Positions 25,001 to 39,914 of a stretch of DNA of 64,000 nt are shown here, piece after piece. Within the stretch, counting starts at the first letter, position 1. The number at the start of each line of letters is the position of its first letter. The stretch spans positions 17,058,501 through 17,122,500 of the forward strand of contig OZ059899.1 in the NCBI GenBank assembly GCA_964057225.1, given 5' to 3'. The notes under the pieces were generated by a model, which was given only the letters and a program-made list of their open reading frames with translations, had not been told where the DNA came from and made no database searches. A program made the position numbers and the translations under genes. This stretch comes from Auanema rhodensis (lineage: Eukaryota > Nematoda > Chromadorea > Rhabditida > Rhabditidae).

Positions 25001-28000
25001 CTGCAGGGTGAAAATCGAGGATATAAGTGTGAACTTATATCAGTTGATATCTCGGTGCATTTTTGAGCTAGCGCAAATCTGATAACACAGATCGACGCAG
25101 CTTAAAAATTCGCATCGAATGCACTATACAACATTGAGAAACGCTTAATACAAAAATTAGTTATGATCGTTTGAAAAAAGACGCATTAGTGTATGTTGAG
25201 TTTCCATGTACACTCAACATTGCTTCCAAAAACATTTTTACAAAAATTTTTCCGAAAAATTTCAAAATAATTTCGCAAAAAGTAGATGTTTTTAGATTCC
25301 TTTTTTCAAGGCAAAGACGATGGACAATGTTATTCAACGGAAAAATTAATTCTGCAGGGTGAAAATCGAGGATATAAGTGTAAACTTATATCAGTTGATA
25401 TTTCGGTGCATTTTTAAGCTAGCGCAAATCTGATAACACAGATCGACGCAGCTTAAAAATCCGCATCGAATGCACTATACAACATTGAGAAACGCTTAAT
25501 ACAAAAATTAGTTATGATCGTTTGAAAAAAGACGCATTAGTGTATGTTGAGTTTCCATGTACACTCAACATTGCTTCCAAAAACATTTTGACAAAAATTT
25601 TTTCGAAAAATTTCAAAATAATTTCGCAAAAAGTAAATGTTTTTAGATTCCTTTTTTTAAGGCAAAGACGATGGACAATGTTATTCAACGAAAAAATTAA
25701 TTCTGCAGGGTGAAAATCGAGGATATAAGTGTGAACTTATATCAGTTGATATCTCGGTGCATTTTTAAGCTAGCGCAAATCTGATAACACAGATCGACGC
25801 AGCTTAAAAATCCGCATCGAATGCACTATACTACATTGAGAAACGCTTAATACAAAAATTAGTTATGATCGTTTGAAAAATGATGCATTAGTGTATGTTG
25901 AGTTTCCATGTACACTCAACATTGCTTCCAAAAACATTTTGACAAAAATTTTTTCGAAAAATTTCAAAATAATTTCGCAAAAAGTAAATGTTTTTAGATT
26001 CCTTTTTTTAAGGCAAAGACGATGGACAATGTTATTCAACGAAAAAATTAATTCTGCAGGGTGAAAATCGAGGATATAAGTGTGAACTTATATCAGTTGA
26101 TATCTCGGTGCATTTTTAAGCTAGCGCAAATCTGATAACACAGATCGACGCAGCTTAAAAATCCGCATCGAATGCACTATACTACATTGAGAAACGCTTA
26201 ATACAAAAATTAGTTATGATCGTTTGAAAAATGATGCATTAGTGTATGTTGAGTTTCCATGTACACTCAACATTGCTTCCAAAAACATTTTGACAAAAAT
26301 TTTTTCGAAAAATTTCAAAATAATTTCGCAAAAAGTAAATGTTTTTAGATTCCTTTTTTTAAGGCAAAGACGATGGACAATGTTATTCAACGAAAAAATT
26401 AATTCTGCAGGGTGAAAATCGAGGATATAAGTGTGAACTTATATCAGTTGATATCTCGGTGCATTTTTAAGCTAGCGCAAATCTGATAACACAGATCGAC
26501 GCAGCTTAAACATCCGCATCGAATGCACTATACTACATTGAGAAACGCTTAATACAAAAATTAGTTATGATCGTTTGAAAAATGATGCATTAGTGTATGT
26601 TGAGTTTCCATGTACACTCAACATTGCTTCCAAAAACATTTTGACAAAAATTTTTTCGAAAAATTTCAGAATATTTTAGCAAAAAATAGTTGTTTTTAGA
26701 TTCCTTTTTTCAAGGCAAAGACGATGGACAATGTTATTCAACGAAAAAATTAATTCTGCAGGGTGAAAATCGAGGATATAAGTGTGAACTTATATCAGTT
26801 GATATCTCGGTGCATTTTTAAGCTAGCGCAAATCTGATAACACAAATCGACGCAGCTTAAAAATCCGCATCGAATGCACTGTACAACATTAAGAAACGCT
26901 TAATACAAAAATTAGTTATGATCGTTTGAAAAAAGACGCATTAGTGTATGTTGAGTTTCCATGTACACTCAACATTGCTTCCAAAAACATTTTGACAAAA
27001 ATTTTTTCGAAAAATTTCAAAATAATTTCGCAAAAAGTAAATGTTTTTAGATTCCTTTTTTTAAGGCAAAGACGATGGACAATGTTATTCAACGAAAAAA
27101 TTAATTCTGCAGGGTGAAAATCGAGGATATAAGTGTGAACTTATATCAGTTGATATCTCGGTGCATTTTTAAGCTAGCGCAAATCTGATAACACAGATCG
27201 ACGCAGCTTAAAAATCCGCATCGAATGCACTATACAACATTGAGAAACGCTTAATACAAAAATTAGTTATGATCGTTTGAAAAATGATGCATTAGTGTAT
27301 GTTGAGTTTCCATGTACACTCAACATTGCTTCCAAAAACATTTTGACAAAAATTTTTCCGAAAAATTTCAAAATAATTTCGCAAAAAGTAGATGTTTTTA
27401 GATTCCTTTTTTCAAGGCAAAGACGATGGACAATGTTATTCAACGAAAAAATTAATTCTGCAGGGTGAAAATCGAGGATATAAGTGTGAACTTATATCAG
27501 TTGATATCTCGGTGCATTTTTGAGCTAGCGCAAATCTGATAACACAGATCGACGCAGCTTAAAAATTCGCATCGAATGCACTATACAACATTGAGAAACG
27601 CTTAATACAAAAATTAGTTATGATCGTTTGAAAAAAGACGCATTAGTGTATGTTGAGTTTCCATGTACACTCAACATTGCTTCCAAAAACATTTTTACAA
27701 AAATTTTTCCGAAAAATTTCAAAATAATTTCGCAAAAAGTAGATGTTTTCAGATTCCTTTTTTCAAGGCAAAGACGATGGACAATGTTATTCAACGGAAA
27801 AATTAATTCTGCAGGGTGAAAATCGAGGATATAAGTGTGAACTTATATCAGTTGATATCTCGGTGCATTTTTAAGCTAGCGCAAATCTGATAACACAGAT
27901 CGACGCAGCTTAAAAATCCGCATCGAATGCACTATACAACATTGAGAAACGCTTAATACAAAAATTAGTTATGATCGTTTGAAAAAAGACGCATTAGTGT

Positions 28001-31000
28001 ATGTTGAGTTTCCATGTACACTCAACATTGCTTCCAAAAACATTTTGACAAAAATTTTTTCGAAAAATTTCAAAATAATTTCGCAAAAAGTAAATGTTTT
28101 TAGATTCCTTTTTTTAAGGCAAAGACGATGGACAATGTTATTCAACGAAAAAATTAATTCTGCAGGGTGAAAATCGAGGATATAAGTGTGAACTTATATC
28201 AGTTGATATCTCGGTGCATTTTTAAGCTAGCGCAAATCTGATAACACAGATCGACGCAGCTTAAAAATCCGCATCGAATGCACTATACTACATTGAGAAA
28301 CGCTTAATACAAAAATTAGTTATGATCGTTTGAAAAATGATGCATTAGTGTATGTTGAGTTTCCATGTACACTCAACATTGCTTCCAAAAACATTTTGAC
28401 AAAAATTTTTTCGAAAAATTTCAAAATAATTTCGCAAAAAGTAAATGTTTTTAGATTCCTTTTTTTAAGGCAAAGACGATGGACAATGTTATTCAACGAA
28501 AAAATTAATTCTGCAGGGTGAAAATCGAGGATATAAGTGTGAACTTATATCAGTTGATATCTCGGTGCATTTTTAAGCTAGCGCAAATCTGATAACACAA
28601 ATCGACGCAGCTTAAAAATCCGCATCGAATGCACTGTACAACATTAAGAAACGCTTAATACAAAAATTAGTTATGATCGTTTGAAAAAAGACGCATTAGT
28701 GTATGTTGAGTTTCCATGTACACTCAACATTGCTTCCAAAAACATTTTGACAAAAATTTTTTCGAAAAATTTCAAATTAATTTCGCAAAAAGTAAATGTT
28801 TTTAGATTCCTTTTTTTAAGGCAAAGACGATGGACAATGTTATTCAACGAAAAAATTAATTCTGCAGGGTGAAAATCGAGGATATAAGTGTGAACTTATA
28901 TCAGTTGATATCTCGGTGCATTTTTAAGCTAGCGCAAATCTGATAACACAGATCGACGCAGCTTAAAAATCCGCATCGAATGCACTATACAACATTGAGA
29001 AACGCTTAATACAAAAATTAGTTATGATCGTTTGAAAAATGATGCATTAGTGTATGTTGAGTTTCCATGTACACTCAACATTGCTTCCAAAAACATTTTG
29101 ACAAAAATTTTTCCGAAAAATTTCAAAATAATTTCGCAAAAAGTAGATGTTTTTAGATTCCTTTTTTCAAGGCAAAGACGATGGACAATGTTATTCAACG
29201 GAAAAATTAATTCTGCAGGGTGAAAATCGAGGATATAAGTGTGAACTTATATCAGTTGATATCTCGGTGCATTTTTAAGCTAGCGCAAATCTGATAACAC
29301 AGATCGACGCAGCTTAAAAATCCGCATCGAATGCACTATACAACATTGAGAAACGCTTAATACAAAAATTAGTTATGATCGTTTGAAAAAAGACGCATTA
29401 GTGTATGTTGAGTTTCCATGTACACTCAACATTGCTTCCAAAAACATTTTGACAAAAATTTTTTCGAAAAATTTCAAAATAATTTCGCAAAAAGTAAATG
29501 TTTTTAGATTCCTTTTTTTAAGGCAAAGACGATGGACAATGTTATTCAACGAAAAAATTAATTCTGCAGGGTGAAAATCGAGGATATAAGTGTGAACTTA
29601 TATCAGTTGATATCTCGGTGCATTTTTAAGCTAGCGCAAATCTGATAACACAGATCGACGCAGCTTAAAAATCCGCATCGAATGCACTATACTACATTGA
29701 GAAACGCTTAATACAAAAATTAGTTATGATCGTTTGAAAAATGATGCATTAGTGTATGTTGAGTTTCCATGTACACTCAACATTGCTTCCAAAAACATTT
29801 TGACAAAAATTTTTTCGAAAAATTTCAAAATAATTTCGCAAAAAGTAAATGTTTTTAGATTCCTTTTTTTAAGGCAAAGACGATGGACAATGTTATTCAA
29901 CGAAAAAATTAATTCTGCAGGGTGAAAATCGAGGATATAAGTGTGAACTTATATCAGTTGATATCTCGGTGCATTTTAAGCTAGCGCAAATCTGATAACA
30001 CAGATCGACGCAGCTTAAAAATCCGCATCGAATGCACTATACTACATTGAGAAACGCTTAATACAAAAATTAGTTATGATCGTTTGAAAAATGATGCATT
30101 AGTGTATGTTGAGTTTCCATGTACACTCAACATTGCTTCCAAAAACATTTTGACAAAAATTTTTTCGAAAAATTTCAAAATAATTTCGCAAAAAGTAAAT
30201 GTTTTTAGATTCCTTTTTTCAAGGCAAAGACGATGGACAATGTTATTCAACGGAAAAATTAATTCTGCAGGGTGAAAATCGAGGATATAAGTGTGAACTT
30301 ATATCAGTTGATATCTCGGTGCATTTTTAAGCTAGCGCAAATCTGATAACACAGATCGACGCAGCTTAAAAATCCGCATCGAATGCACTATACAACATTG
30401 AGAAACGCTTAATACAAAAATTAGTTATGATCGTTTGAAAAAAGACGCATTAGTGTATGTTGAGTTTCCATGTACACTCAACATTGCTTCCAAAAACATT
30501 TTGACAAAAATTTTTTCGAAAAATTTCAAAATAATTTCGCAAAAAGTAAATGTTTTTAGATTCCTTTTTTTAAGGCAAAGACGATGGACAATGTTATTCA
30601 ACGAAAAAATTAATTCTGCAGGGTGAAAATCGAGGATATAAGTGTGAACTTATATCAGTTGATATCTCGGTGCATTTTTAAGCTAGCGCAAATCTGATAA
30701 CACAGATCGACGCAGCTTAAAAATCCGCATCGAATGCACTATACTACATTGAGAAACGCTTAATACAAAAATTAGTTATGATCGTTTGAAAAATGATGCA
30801 TTAGTGTATGTTGAGTTTCCATGTACACTCAACATTGCTTCCAAAAACATTTTGACAAAAATTTTTTCGAAAAATTTCAAAATAATTTCGCAAAAAGTAA
30901 ATGTTTTTAGATTCCTTTTTTTAAGGCAAAGACGATGGACAATGTTATTCAACGAAAAAATTAATTCTGCAGGGTGAAAATCGAGGATATAAGTGTGAAC

Positions 31001-31136
31001 TTATATCAGTTGATATCTCGGTGCATTTTTAAGCTAGCGCAAATCTGATAACACAGATCGACGCAGCTTAAAAATCCGCATCGAATGCACTATACTACAT
31101 TGAGAAACGCTTAATACAAAAATTAGTTATGATCGT
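21661..31136 (+). repeat. Irregular mix of A, B and first C monomers
   Basis: C or C/A mosaic monomers start at 21661, 22012, 25171, 27277, 27628 and 29032; B at 23065, 24469 and 26575; the rest are A. A CTGTACAAC marker at about 26880 and 28635 gives a 1,755-bp offset, and 27277 resembles 29032 at the same offset. A 1-bp deletion in the hairpin T5 run (GCATTTTAAG at 29971) shortens the monomer before 30084 to 350 bp. No non-satellite sequence is present. Confidence 0.8.
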
Positions 31137-34100
31137 TTGAAAAATGATGCATTAGTGTATGTTGAGTTTCCATGTACACTCAACATTGCTTCCAAAAACA
31201 TTTTGACAAAAATTTTTTCGAAAAATTTCAGAATATTTTAGCAAAAAATAGTTGTTTTTAGATTCCTTTTTTCAAGGCAAAGACGATGGACAATGTTATT
31301 CAACGAAAAAATTAATTCTGCAGGGTGAAAATCGAGGATATAAGTGTGAACTTATATCAGTTGATATCTCGGTGCATTTTTAAGCTAGCGCAAATCTGAT
31401 AACACAAATCGACGCAGCTTAAAAATCCGCATCGAATGCACTATACAACATTAAGAAACGCTTAATACAAAAATTAGTTATGATCGTTTGAAAAAAGACG
31501 CATTAGTGTATGTTGAGTTTCCATGTACACTCAACATTGCTTCCAAAAACATTTTGACAAAAATTTTTTCGAAAAATTTCAAAATAATTTCGCAAAAAGT
31601 AAATGTTTTTAGATTCCTTTTTTTAAGGCAAAGACGATGGACAATGTTATTCAACGAAAAAATTAATTCTGCAGGGTGAAAATCGAGGATATAAGTGTGA
31701 ACTTATATCAGTTGATATCTCGGTGCATTTTTAAGCTAGCGCAAATCTGATAACACAGATCGACGCAGCTTAAAAATCCGCATCGATTGCACTATACAAC
31801 ATTGAGAAACGCTTAATACAAAAATTAGTTATGATCGTTTGAAAAAAGATGCATTAGTGTATGTTGAGTTTCCATGTACACTCAACATTGCTTCCAAAAA
31901 CATTTTGACAAAAATTTTTTCGAAAAATTTCAAAATAATTTCGCAAAAAGTAAATGTTTTTAGATTCCTTTTTTTAAGGCAAAGACGATGGACAATGTTA
32001 TTCAACGAAAAAATTAATTCTGCAGGGTGAAAATCGAGGATATAAGTGTGAACTTATATCAGTTGATATCTCGGTGCATTTTTAAGCTAGCGCAAATCTG
32101 ATAACACAGATCGACGCAGCTTAAAAATCCGCATCGAATGCACTATACAACATTGAGAAACGCTTAATACAAAAATTAGTTATGATCGTTTGAAAAATGA
32201 TGCATTAGTGTATGTTTAGTTTCCATGTACACTCAACATTGCTTCCAAAAACATTTTGACAAAAATTTTTCCGAAAAATTTCAAAATAATTTCGCAAAAA
32301 GTAGATGTTTTTAGATTCCTTTTTTCAAGGCAAAGACGATGGACAATGTTATTCAACGAAAAAATTAATTCTGCAGGGTGAAAATCGAGGATATAAGTGT
32401 GAACTTATATCAGTTGATATCTCGGTGCATTTTTGAGCTAGCGCGAATCTGATAACACAGATCGACGCAGCTTAAAAATTCGCATCGAATGCACTATACA
32501 ACATTGAGAAACGCTTAATACAAAAATTAGTTATGATCGTTTGAAAAAAGACGCATTAGTGTATGTTGAGTTTCCATGTACACTCAACATTGCTTCCAAA
32601 AACATTTTTACAAAAATTTTTCCGAAAAATTTCAAAATAATTTCGCAAAAAGTAGATGTTTTTAGATTCCTTTTTTCAAGGCAAAGACGATGGACAATGT
32701 TATTCAACGGAAAAATTAATTCTGCAGGGTGAAAATCGAGGATATAAGTGTGAACTTATATCAGTTGATATCTCGGTGCATTTTTAAGCTAGCGCAAATC
32801 TGATAACACAGATCGACGCAGCTTAAAAATCCGCATCGAATGCACTATACAACATTGAGAAACGCTTAATACAAAAATTAGTTATGATCGTTTGAAAAAA
32901 GACGCATTAGTGTATGTTGAGTTTCCATGTACACTCAACATTGCTTCCAAAAACATTTTGACAAAAATTTTTTCGAAAAATTTCAAAATAATTTCGCAAA
33001 AAGTAAATGTTTTTAGATTCCTTTTTTTAAGGCAAAGACGATGGACAATGTTATTCAACGAAAAAATTAATTCTGCAGGGTGAAAATCGAGGATATAAGT
33101 GTGAACTTATATCAGTTGATATCTCGGTGCATTTTTAAGCTAGCGCAAATCTGATAACACAGATCGACGCAGCTTAAAAATCCGCATCGAATGCACTATA
33201 CTACATTGAGAAACGCTTAATACAAAAATTAGTTATGATCGTTTGAAAAATGATGCATTAGTGTATGTTGAGTTTCCATGTACACTCAACATTGCTTCCA
33301 AAAACATTTTGACAAAAATTTTTTCGAAAAATTTCAAAATAATTTCGCAAAAAGTAAATGTTTTTAGATTCCTTTTTTTAAGGCAAAGACGATGGACAAT
33401 GTTATTCAACGAAAAAATTAATTCTGCAGGGTGAAAATCGAGGATATAAGTGTGAACTTATATCAGTTGATATCTCGGTGCATTTTTAAGCTAGCGCAAA
33501 TCTGATAACACAGATCGACGCAGCTTAAAAATCCGCATCGAATGCACTATACTACATTGAGAAACGCTTAATACAAAAATTAGTTATGATCGTTTGAAAA
33601 ATGATGCATTAGTGTATGTTGAGTTTCCATGTACACTCAACATTGCTTCCAAAAACATTTTGACAAAAATTTTTTCGAAAAATTTCAGAATATTTTAGCA
33701 AAAAATAGTTGTTTTTAGATTCCTTTTTTCAAGGCAAAGACGATGGACAATGTTATTCAACGAAAAAATTAATTCTGCAGGGTGAAAATCGAGGATATAA
33801 GTGTGAACTTATATCAGTTGATATCTCGGTGCATTTTTAAGCTAGCGCAAATCTGATAACACAAATCGACGCAGCTTAAAAATCCGCATCGAATGCACTA
33901 TACAACATTAAGAAACGCTTAATACAAAAATTAGTTATGATCGTTTGAAAAAAGACGCATTAGTGTATGTTGAGTTTCCATGTACACTCAACATTGCTTC
34001 CAAAAACATTTTGACAAAAATTTTTTCGAAAAATTTCAAAATAATTTCGCAAAAAGTAAATGTTTTTAGATTCCTTTTTTTAAGGCAAAGACGATGGACA

Positions 34101-37100
34101 ATGTTATTCAACGAAAAAATTAATTCTGCAGGGTGAAAATCGAGGATATAAGTGTGAACTTATATCAGTTGATATCTCGGTGCATTTTTAAGCTAGCGCA
34201 AATCTGATAACACAGATCGACGCAGCTTAAAAATCCGCATCGATTGCACTATACAACATTGAGAAACGCTTAATACAAAAATTAGTTATGATCGTTTGAA
34301 AAAAGATGCATTAGTGTATGTTGAGTTTCCATGTACACTCAACATTGCTTCCAAAAACATTTTGACAAAAATTTTTTCGAAAAATTTCAAAATAATTTCG
34401 CAAAAAGTAAATGTTTTTAGATTCCTTTTTTTAAGGCAAAGACGATGGACAATGTTATTCAACGAAAAAATTAATTCTGCAGGGTGAAAATCGAGGATAT
34501 AAGTGTGAACTTATATCAGTTGATATCTCGGTGCATTTTTGAGCTAGCGCAAATCTGATAACACAGATCGACGCAGCTTAAAAATTCGCATCGAATGCAC
34601 TATACAACATTGAGAAACGCTTAATACAAAAATTAGTTATGATCGTTTGAAAAAAGACGCATTAGTGTATGTTGAGTTTCCATGTACACTCAACATTGCT
34701 TCCAAAAACATTTTTACAAAAATTTTTCCGAAAAATTTCAAAATAATTTCGCAAAAAGTAGATGTTTTTAGATTCCTTTTTTCAAGGCAAAGACGATGGA
34801 CAATGTTATTCAACGAAAAAATTAATTCTGCAGGGTGAAAATCGAGGATATAAGTGTGAACTTATATCAGTTGATATCTCGGTGCATTTTTGAGCTAGCG
34901 CAAATCTGATAACACAGATCGACGCAGCTTAAAAATTCGCATCGAATGCACTATACAACATTGAGAAACGCTTAATACAAAAATTAGTTATGATCGTTTG
35001 AAAAAAGACGCATTAGTGTATGTTGAGTTTCCATGTACACTCAACATTGCTTCCAAAAACATTTTGACAAAAATTTTTTCGAAAAATTTCAAAATAATTT
35101 CGCAAAAAGTAAATGTTTTTAGATTCCTTTTTTTAAGGCAAAGACGATGGACAATGTTATTCAACGAAAAAATTAATTCTGCAGGGTGAAAATCGAGGAT
35201 ATAAGTGTGAACTTATATCAGTTAATATCTCGGTGCATTTTTAAGCTAGCGCAAATCTGATAACACAGATCGACGCAGCTTAAAAATCCGCATCGAATGC
35301 ACTATACAACATTGAGAAACGCTTAATACAAAAATTAGTTATGATCGTTTGAAAAATGATGCATTAGTGTATGTTGAGTTTCCATGTACACTCAACATTG
35401 CTTCCAAAAACATTTTGACAAAAATTTTTTCGAAAAATTTCAGAATATTTTAGCAAAAAATAGTTGTTTTTAGATTCCTTTTTTCAAGGCAAAGACGATG
35501 GACAATGTTATTCAACGAAAAAATTAATTCTGCAGGGTGAAAATCGAGGATATATGTGTGAACTTATATCAGTTGATATCTCGGTGCATTTTTAAGCTAG
35601 CGCAAATCTGATAACACAGATCGACGCAGCTTAAAAATCCGCATCGAATGCACTATACAACATTGAGAAACGCTTAATACAAAAATTAGTTATGATCGTT
35701 TGAAAAAAGACGCATTAGTGTATGTTGAGTTTCCATGTACACTCAACATTGCTTCCAAAAACATTTTGACAAAAATTTTTTCGAAAAATTTCAAAATAAT
35801 TTCGCAAAAAGTAAATGTTTTTAGATTCCTTTTTTTAAGGCAAAGACGATGGACAATGTTATTCAACGAAAAAATTAATTCTGCAGGGTGAAAATCGAGG
35901 ATATAAGTGTGAACTTATATCAGTTGATATCTCGGTGCATTTTTAAGCTAGCGCAAATCTGATAACACAGATCGACGCAGCTTAAAAATCCGCATCGAAT
36001 GCACTATACTACATTGAGAAACGCTTAATACAAAAATTAGTTATGATCGTTTGAAAAATGATGCATTAGTGTATGTTGAGTTTCCATGTACACTCAACAT
36101 TGCTTCCAAAAACATTTTGACAAAAATTTTTTCGAAAAATTTCAAAATAATTTCGCAAAAAGTAAATGTTTTTAGATTCCTTTTTTTAAGGCAAAGACGA
36201 TGGACAATGTTATTCAACGAAAAAATTAATTCTGCAGGGTGAAAATCGAGGATATAAGTGTGAACTTATATCAGTTGATATCTCGGTGCATTTTTAAGCT
36301 AGCGCAAATCTGATAACACAGATCGACGCAGCTTAAAAATCCGCATCGAATGCACTATACTACATTGAGAAACGCTTAATACAAAAATTAGTTATGATCG
36401 TTTGAAAAATGATGCATTAGTGTATGTTGAGTTTCCATGTACACTCAACATTGCTTCCAAAAACATTTTGACAAAAATTTTTTCGAAAAATTTCAGAATA
36501 TTTTAGCAAAAAATAGTTGTTTTTAGATTCCTTTTTTCAAGGCAAAGACGATGGACAATGTTATTCAACGAAAAAATTAATTCTGCAGGGTGAAAATCGA
36601 GGATATAAGTGTGAACTTATATCAGTTGATATCTCGGTGCATTTTTAAGCTAGCGCAAATCTGATAACACAAATCGACGCAGCTTAAAAATCCGCATCGA
36701 ATGCACTATACAACATTAAGAAACGCTTAATACAAAAATTAGTTATGATCGTTTGAAAAAAGACGCATTAGTGTATGTTGAGTTTCCATGTACACTCAAC
36801 ATTGCTTCCAAAAACATTTTGACAAAAATTTTTTCGAAAAATTTCAAAATAATTTCGCAAAAAGTAAATGTTTTTAGATTCCTTTTTTTAAGGCAAAGAC
36901 GATGGACAATGTTATTCAACGAAAAAATTAATTCTGCAGGGTGAAAATCGAGGATATAAGTGTGAACTTATATCAGTTGATATCTCGGTGCATTTTTAAG
37001 CTAGCGCAAATCTGATAACACAGATCGACGCAGCTTAAAAATCCGCATCGATTGCACTATACAACATTGAGAAACGCTTAATACAAAAATTAGTTATGAT

Positions 37101-39914
37101 CGTTTGAAAAAAGATGCATTAGTGTATGTTGAGTTTCCATGTACACTCAACATTGCTTCCAAAAACATTTTGACAAAAATTTTTTCGAAAAATTTCAAAA
37201 TAATTTCGCAAAAAGTAAATGTTTTTAGATTCCTTTTTTTAAGGCAAAGACGATGGACAATGTTATTCAACGAAAAAATTAATTCTGCAGGGTGAAAATC
37301 GAGGATATAAGTGTGAACTTATATCAGTTGATATCTCGGTGCATTTTTAAGCTAGCGCAAATCTGATAACACAGATCGACGCAGCTTAAAAATTCGCATC
37401 GAATGCACTATACAACATTGAGAAACGCTTAATACAAAAATTAGTTATGATCGTTTGAAAAAAGACGCATTAGTGTATGTTGAGTTTCCATGTACACTCA
37501 ACATTGCTTCCAAAAACATTTTGACAAAAATTTTTTCGAAAAATTTCAAAATAATTTCGCAAAAAGTAAATGTTTTTAGATTCCTTTTTTTAAGGCAAAG
37601 ACGATGGACAATGTTATTCAACGAAAAAATTAATTCTGCAGGGTGAAAATCGAGGATATAAGTGTGAACTTATATCAGTTGATATCTCGGTGCATTTTTG
37701 AGCTAGCGCAAATCTGATAACACAGATCGACGCAGCTTAAAAATTCGCATCGAATGCACTATACAACATTGAGAAACGCTTAATACAAAAATTAGTTATG
37801 ATCGTTTGAAAAAAGACGCATTAGTGTATGTTGAGTTTCCATGTACACTCAACATTGCTTCCAAAAACATTTTTACAAAAATTTTTCCGAAAAATTTCAA
37901 AATAATTTCGCAAAAAGTAGATGTTTTTAGATTCCTTTTTTCAAGGCAAAGACGATGGACAATGTTATTCAACGAAAAAATTAATTCTGCAGGGTGAAAA
38001 TCGAGGATATAAGTGTGAACTTATATCAGTTGATATCTCGGTGCATTTTTGAGCTAGCGCAAATCTGATAACACAGATCGACGCAGCTTAAAAATTCGCA
38101 TCGAATGCACTATACAACATTGAGAAACGCTTAATACAAAAATTAGTTATGATCGTTTGAAAAAAGACGCATTAGTGTATGTTGAGTTTCCATGTACACT
38201 CAACATTGCTTCCAAAAACATTTTGACAAAAATTTTTTCGAAAAATTTCAAAATAATTTCGCAAAAAGTAAATGTTTTTAGATTCCTTTTTTTAAGGCAA
38301 AGACGATGGACAATGTTATTCAACGAAAAAATTAATTCTGCAGGGTGAAAATCGAGGATATAAGTGTGAACTTATATCAGTTAATATCTCGGTGCATTTT
38401 TAAGCTAGCGCAAATCTGATAACACAGATCGACGCAGCTTAAAAATCCGCATCGAATGCACTATACAACATTGAGAAACGCTTAATACAAAAATTAGTTA
38501 TGATCGTTTGAAAAATGATGCATTAGTGTATGTTGAGTTTCCATGTACACTCAACATTGCTTCCAAAAACATTTTGACAAAAATTTTTTCGAAAAATTTC
38601 AGAATATTTTAGCAAAAAATAGTTGTTTTTAGATTCCTTTTTTCAAGGCAAAGACGATGGACAATGTTATTCAACGAAAAAATTAATTCTGCAGGGTGAA
38701 AATCGAGGATATAAGTGTGAACTTATATCAGTTGATATCTCGGTGCATTTTTAAGCTAGCGCAAATCTGATAACACAGATCGACGCAGCTTAAAAATCCG
38801 CATCGAATGCACTATACAACATTGAGAAACGCTTAATACAAAAATTAGTTATGATCGTTTGAAAAAAGACGCATTAGTGTATGTTGAGTTTCCATGTACA
38901 CTCAACATTGCTTCCAAAAACATTTTGACAAAAATTTTTTCGAAAAATTTCAAAATAATTTCGCAAAAAGTAAATGTTTTTAGATTCCTTTTTTTAAGGC
39001 AAAGACGATGGACAATGTTATTCAACGAAAAAATTAATTCTGCAGGGTGAAAATCGAGGATATAAGTGTGAACTTATATCAGTTGATATCTCGGTGAATT
39101 TTTAAGCTAGCGCAAATCTGATAAAACAGATCGACGCAGCTTAAAAATCCGCATCGAATGCACTATACAACATTGAGAAACGCTTAATACAAAAATTAGT
39201 TATGATCGTTTGAAAAAAGACGCATTAGTGTATGTTGAGTTTCCATGTACACTCAACATTGCTTCCAAAAACATTTTGACAAAAATTTTTTCGAAAATTT
39301 TCAAAATAATTTCGCAAAAAGTAAATGTTTTTAGATTCCTTTTTTTAAGGCAAAGACGATGGACAATGTTATTCAACGAAAAAATTAATTCTGCAGGGTG
39401 AAAATCGAGGATATAAGTGTGAACTTATATCAGTTGATATCTCGGTGCATTTTTAAGCTAGCGCAAATCTGATAACACAGATCGACGCAGCTTAAAAATC
39501 CGCATCGAATGCACTATACAACATTGAGAAACGCTTAATACAAAAATTAGTTATGATCGTTTGAAAAATGATGCATTAGTGTATGTTGAGTTTCCATGTA
39601 CACTCAACATTGCTTCCAAAAACATTTTGACAAAAATTTTTTCGAAAAATTTCAGAATATTTTAGCAAAAAATAGTTGTTTTTAGATTCCTTTTTTCAAG
39701 GCAAAGACGATGGATAATGTTATTCAACGAAAAAATTAATTCTGCAGGGTGAAAATCGAGGATATAAGTGTGAACTTATATCAGTTGATATCTCGGTGCA
39801 TTTTTAAGCTAGCGCAAATCTGATAACACAGATCGACGCAGCTTAAAAATCCGCATCGAATGCACTATACAACATTGAGAAACGCTTAATACAAAAATTA
39901 GTTATGATCGTTTG
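31137..39914 (+). repeat. B-led higher-order units of 7, 8 and 9 monomers
   Basis: Units start with B monomers at 31137, 33594, 36402 and 39561. A rare CATCGATTGC marker lies in the second joint of the first three units (31781, about 34238 and 37046), at spacings of 7 and 8 monomers. The order is B, A, A with that marker, C, A and then variable members. The third unit has an additional A monomer (37455). The monomer at 32190 has a private TATGTTTAGT that disrupts the 9-bp inverted repeat. Confidence 0.82.
33396..39914 (+). repeat. Left arm of an about 6.5-kb duplication (offset 8,424 bp)
   Basis: This segment recurs at 41820-48338 with an exact 24-monomer offset. Shared rare markers: GTTAATATCT (35221 and 43645), AGGATATATG (35547 and 43971), TCGAAAATTTTC (39291 and 47715), TGGATAATG (39711 and 48135). 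Boundaries were placed where types stop agreeing: the core of monomer 33243 (A) against 41667 (B), and 39912 against 48336. End points are accurate only to the nearest informative difference. Confidence 0.85.
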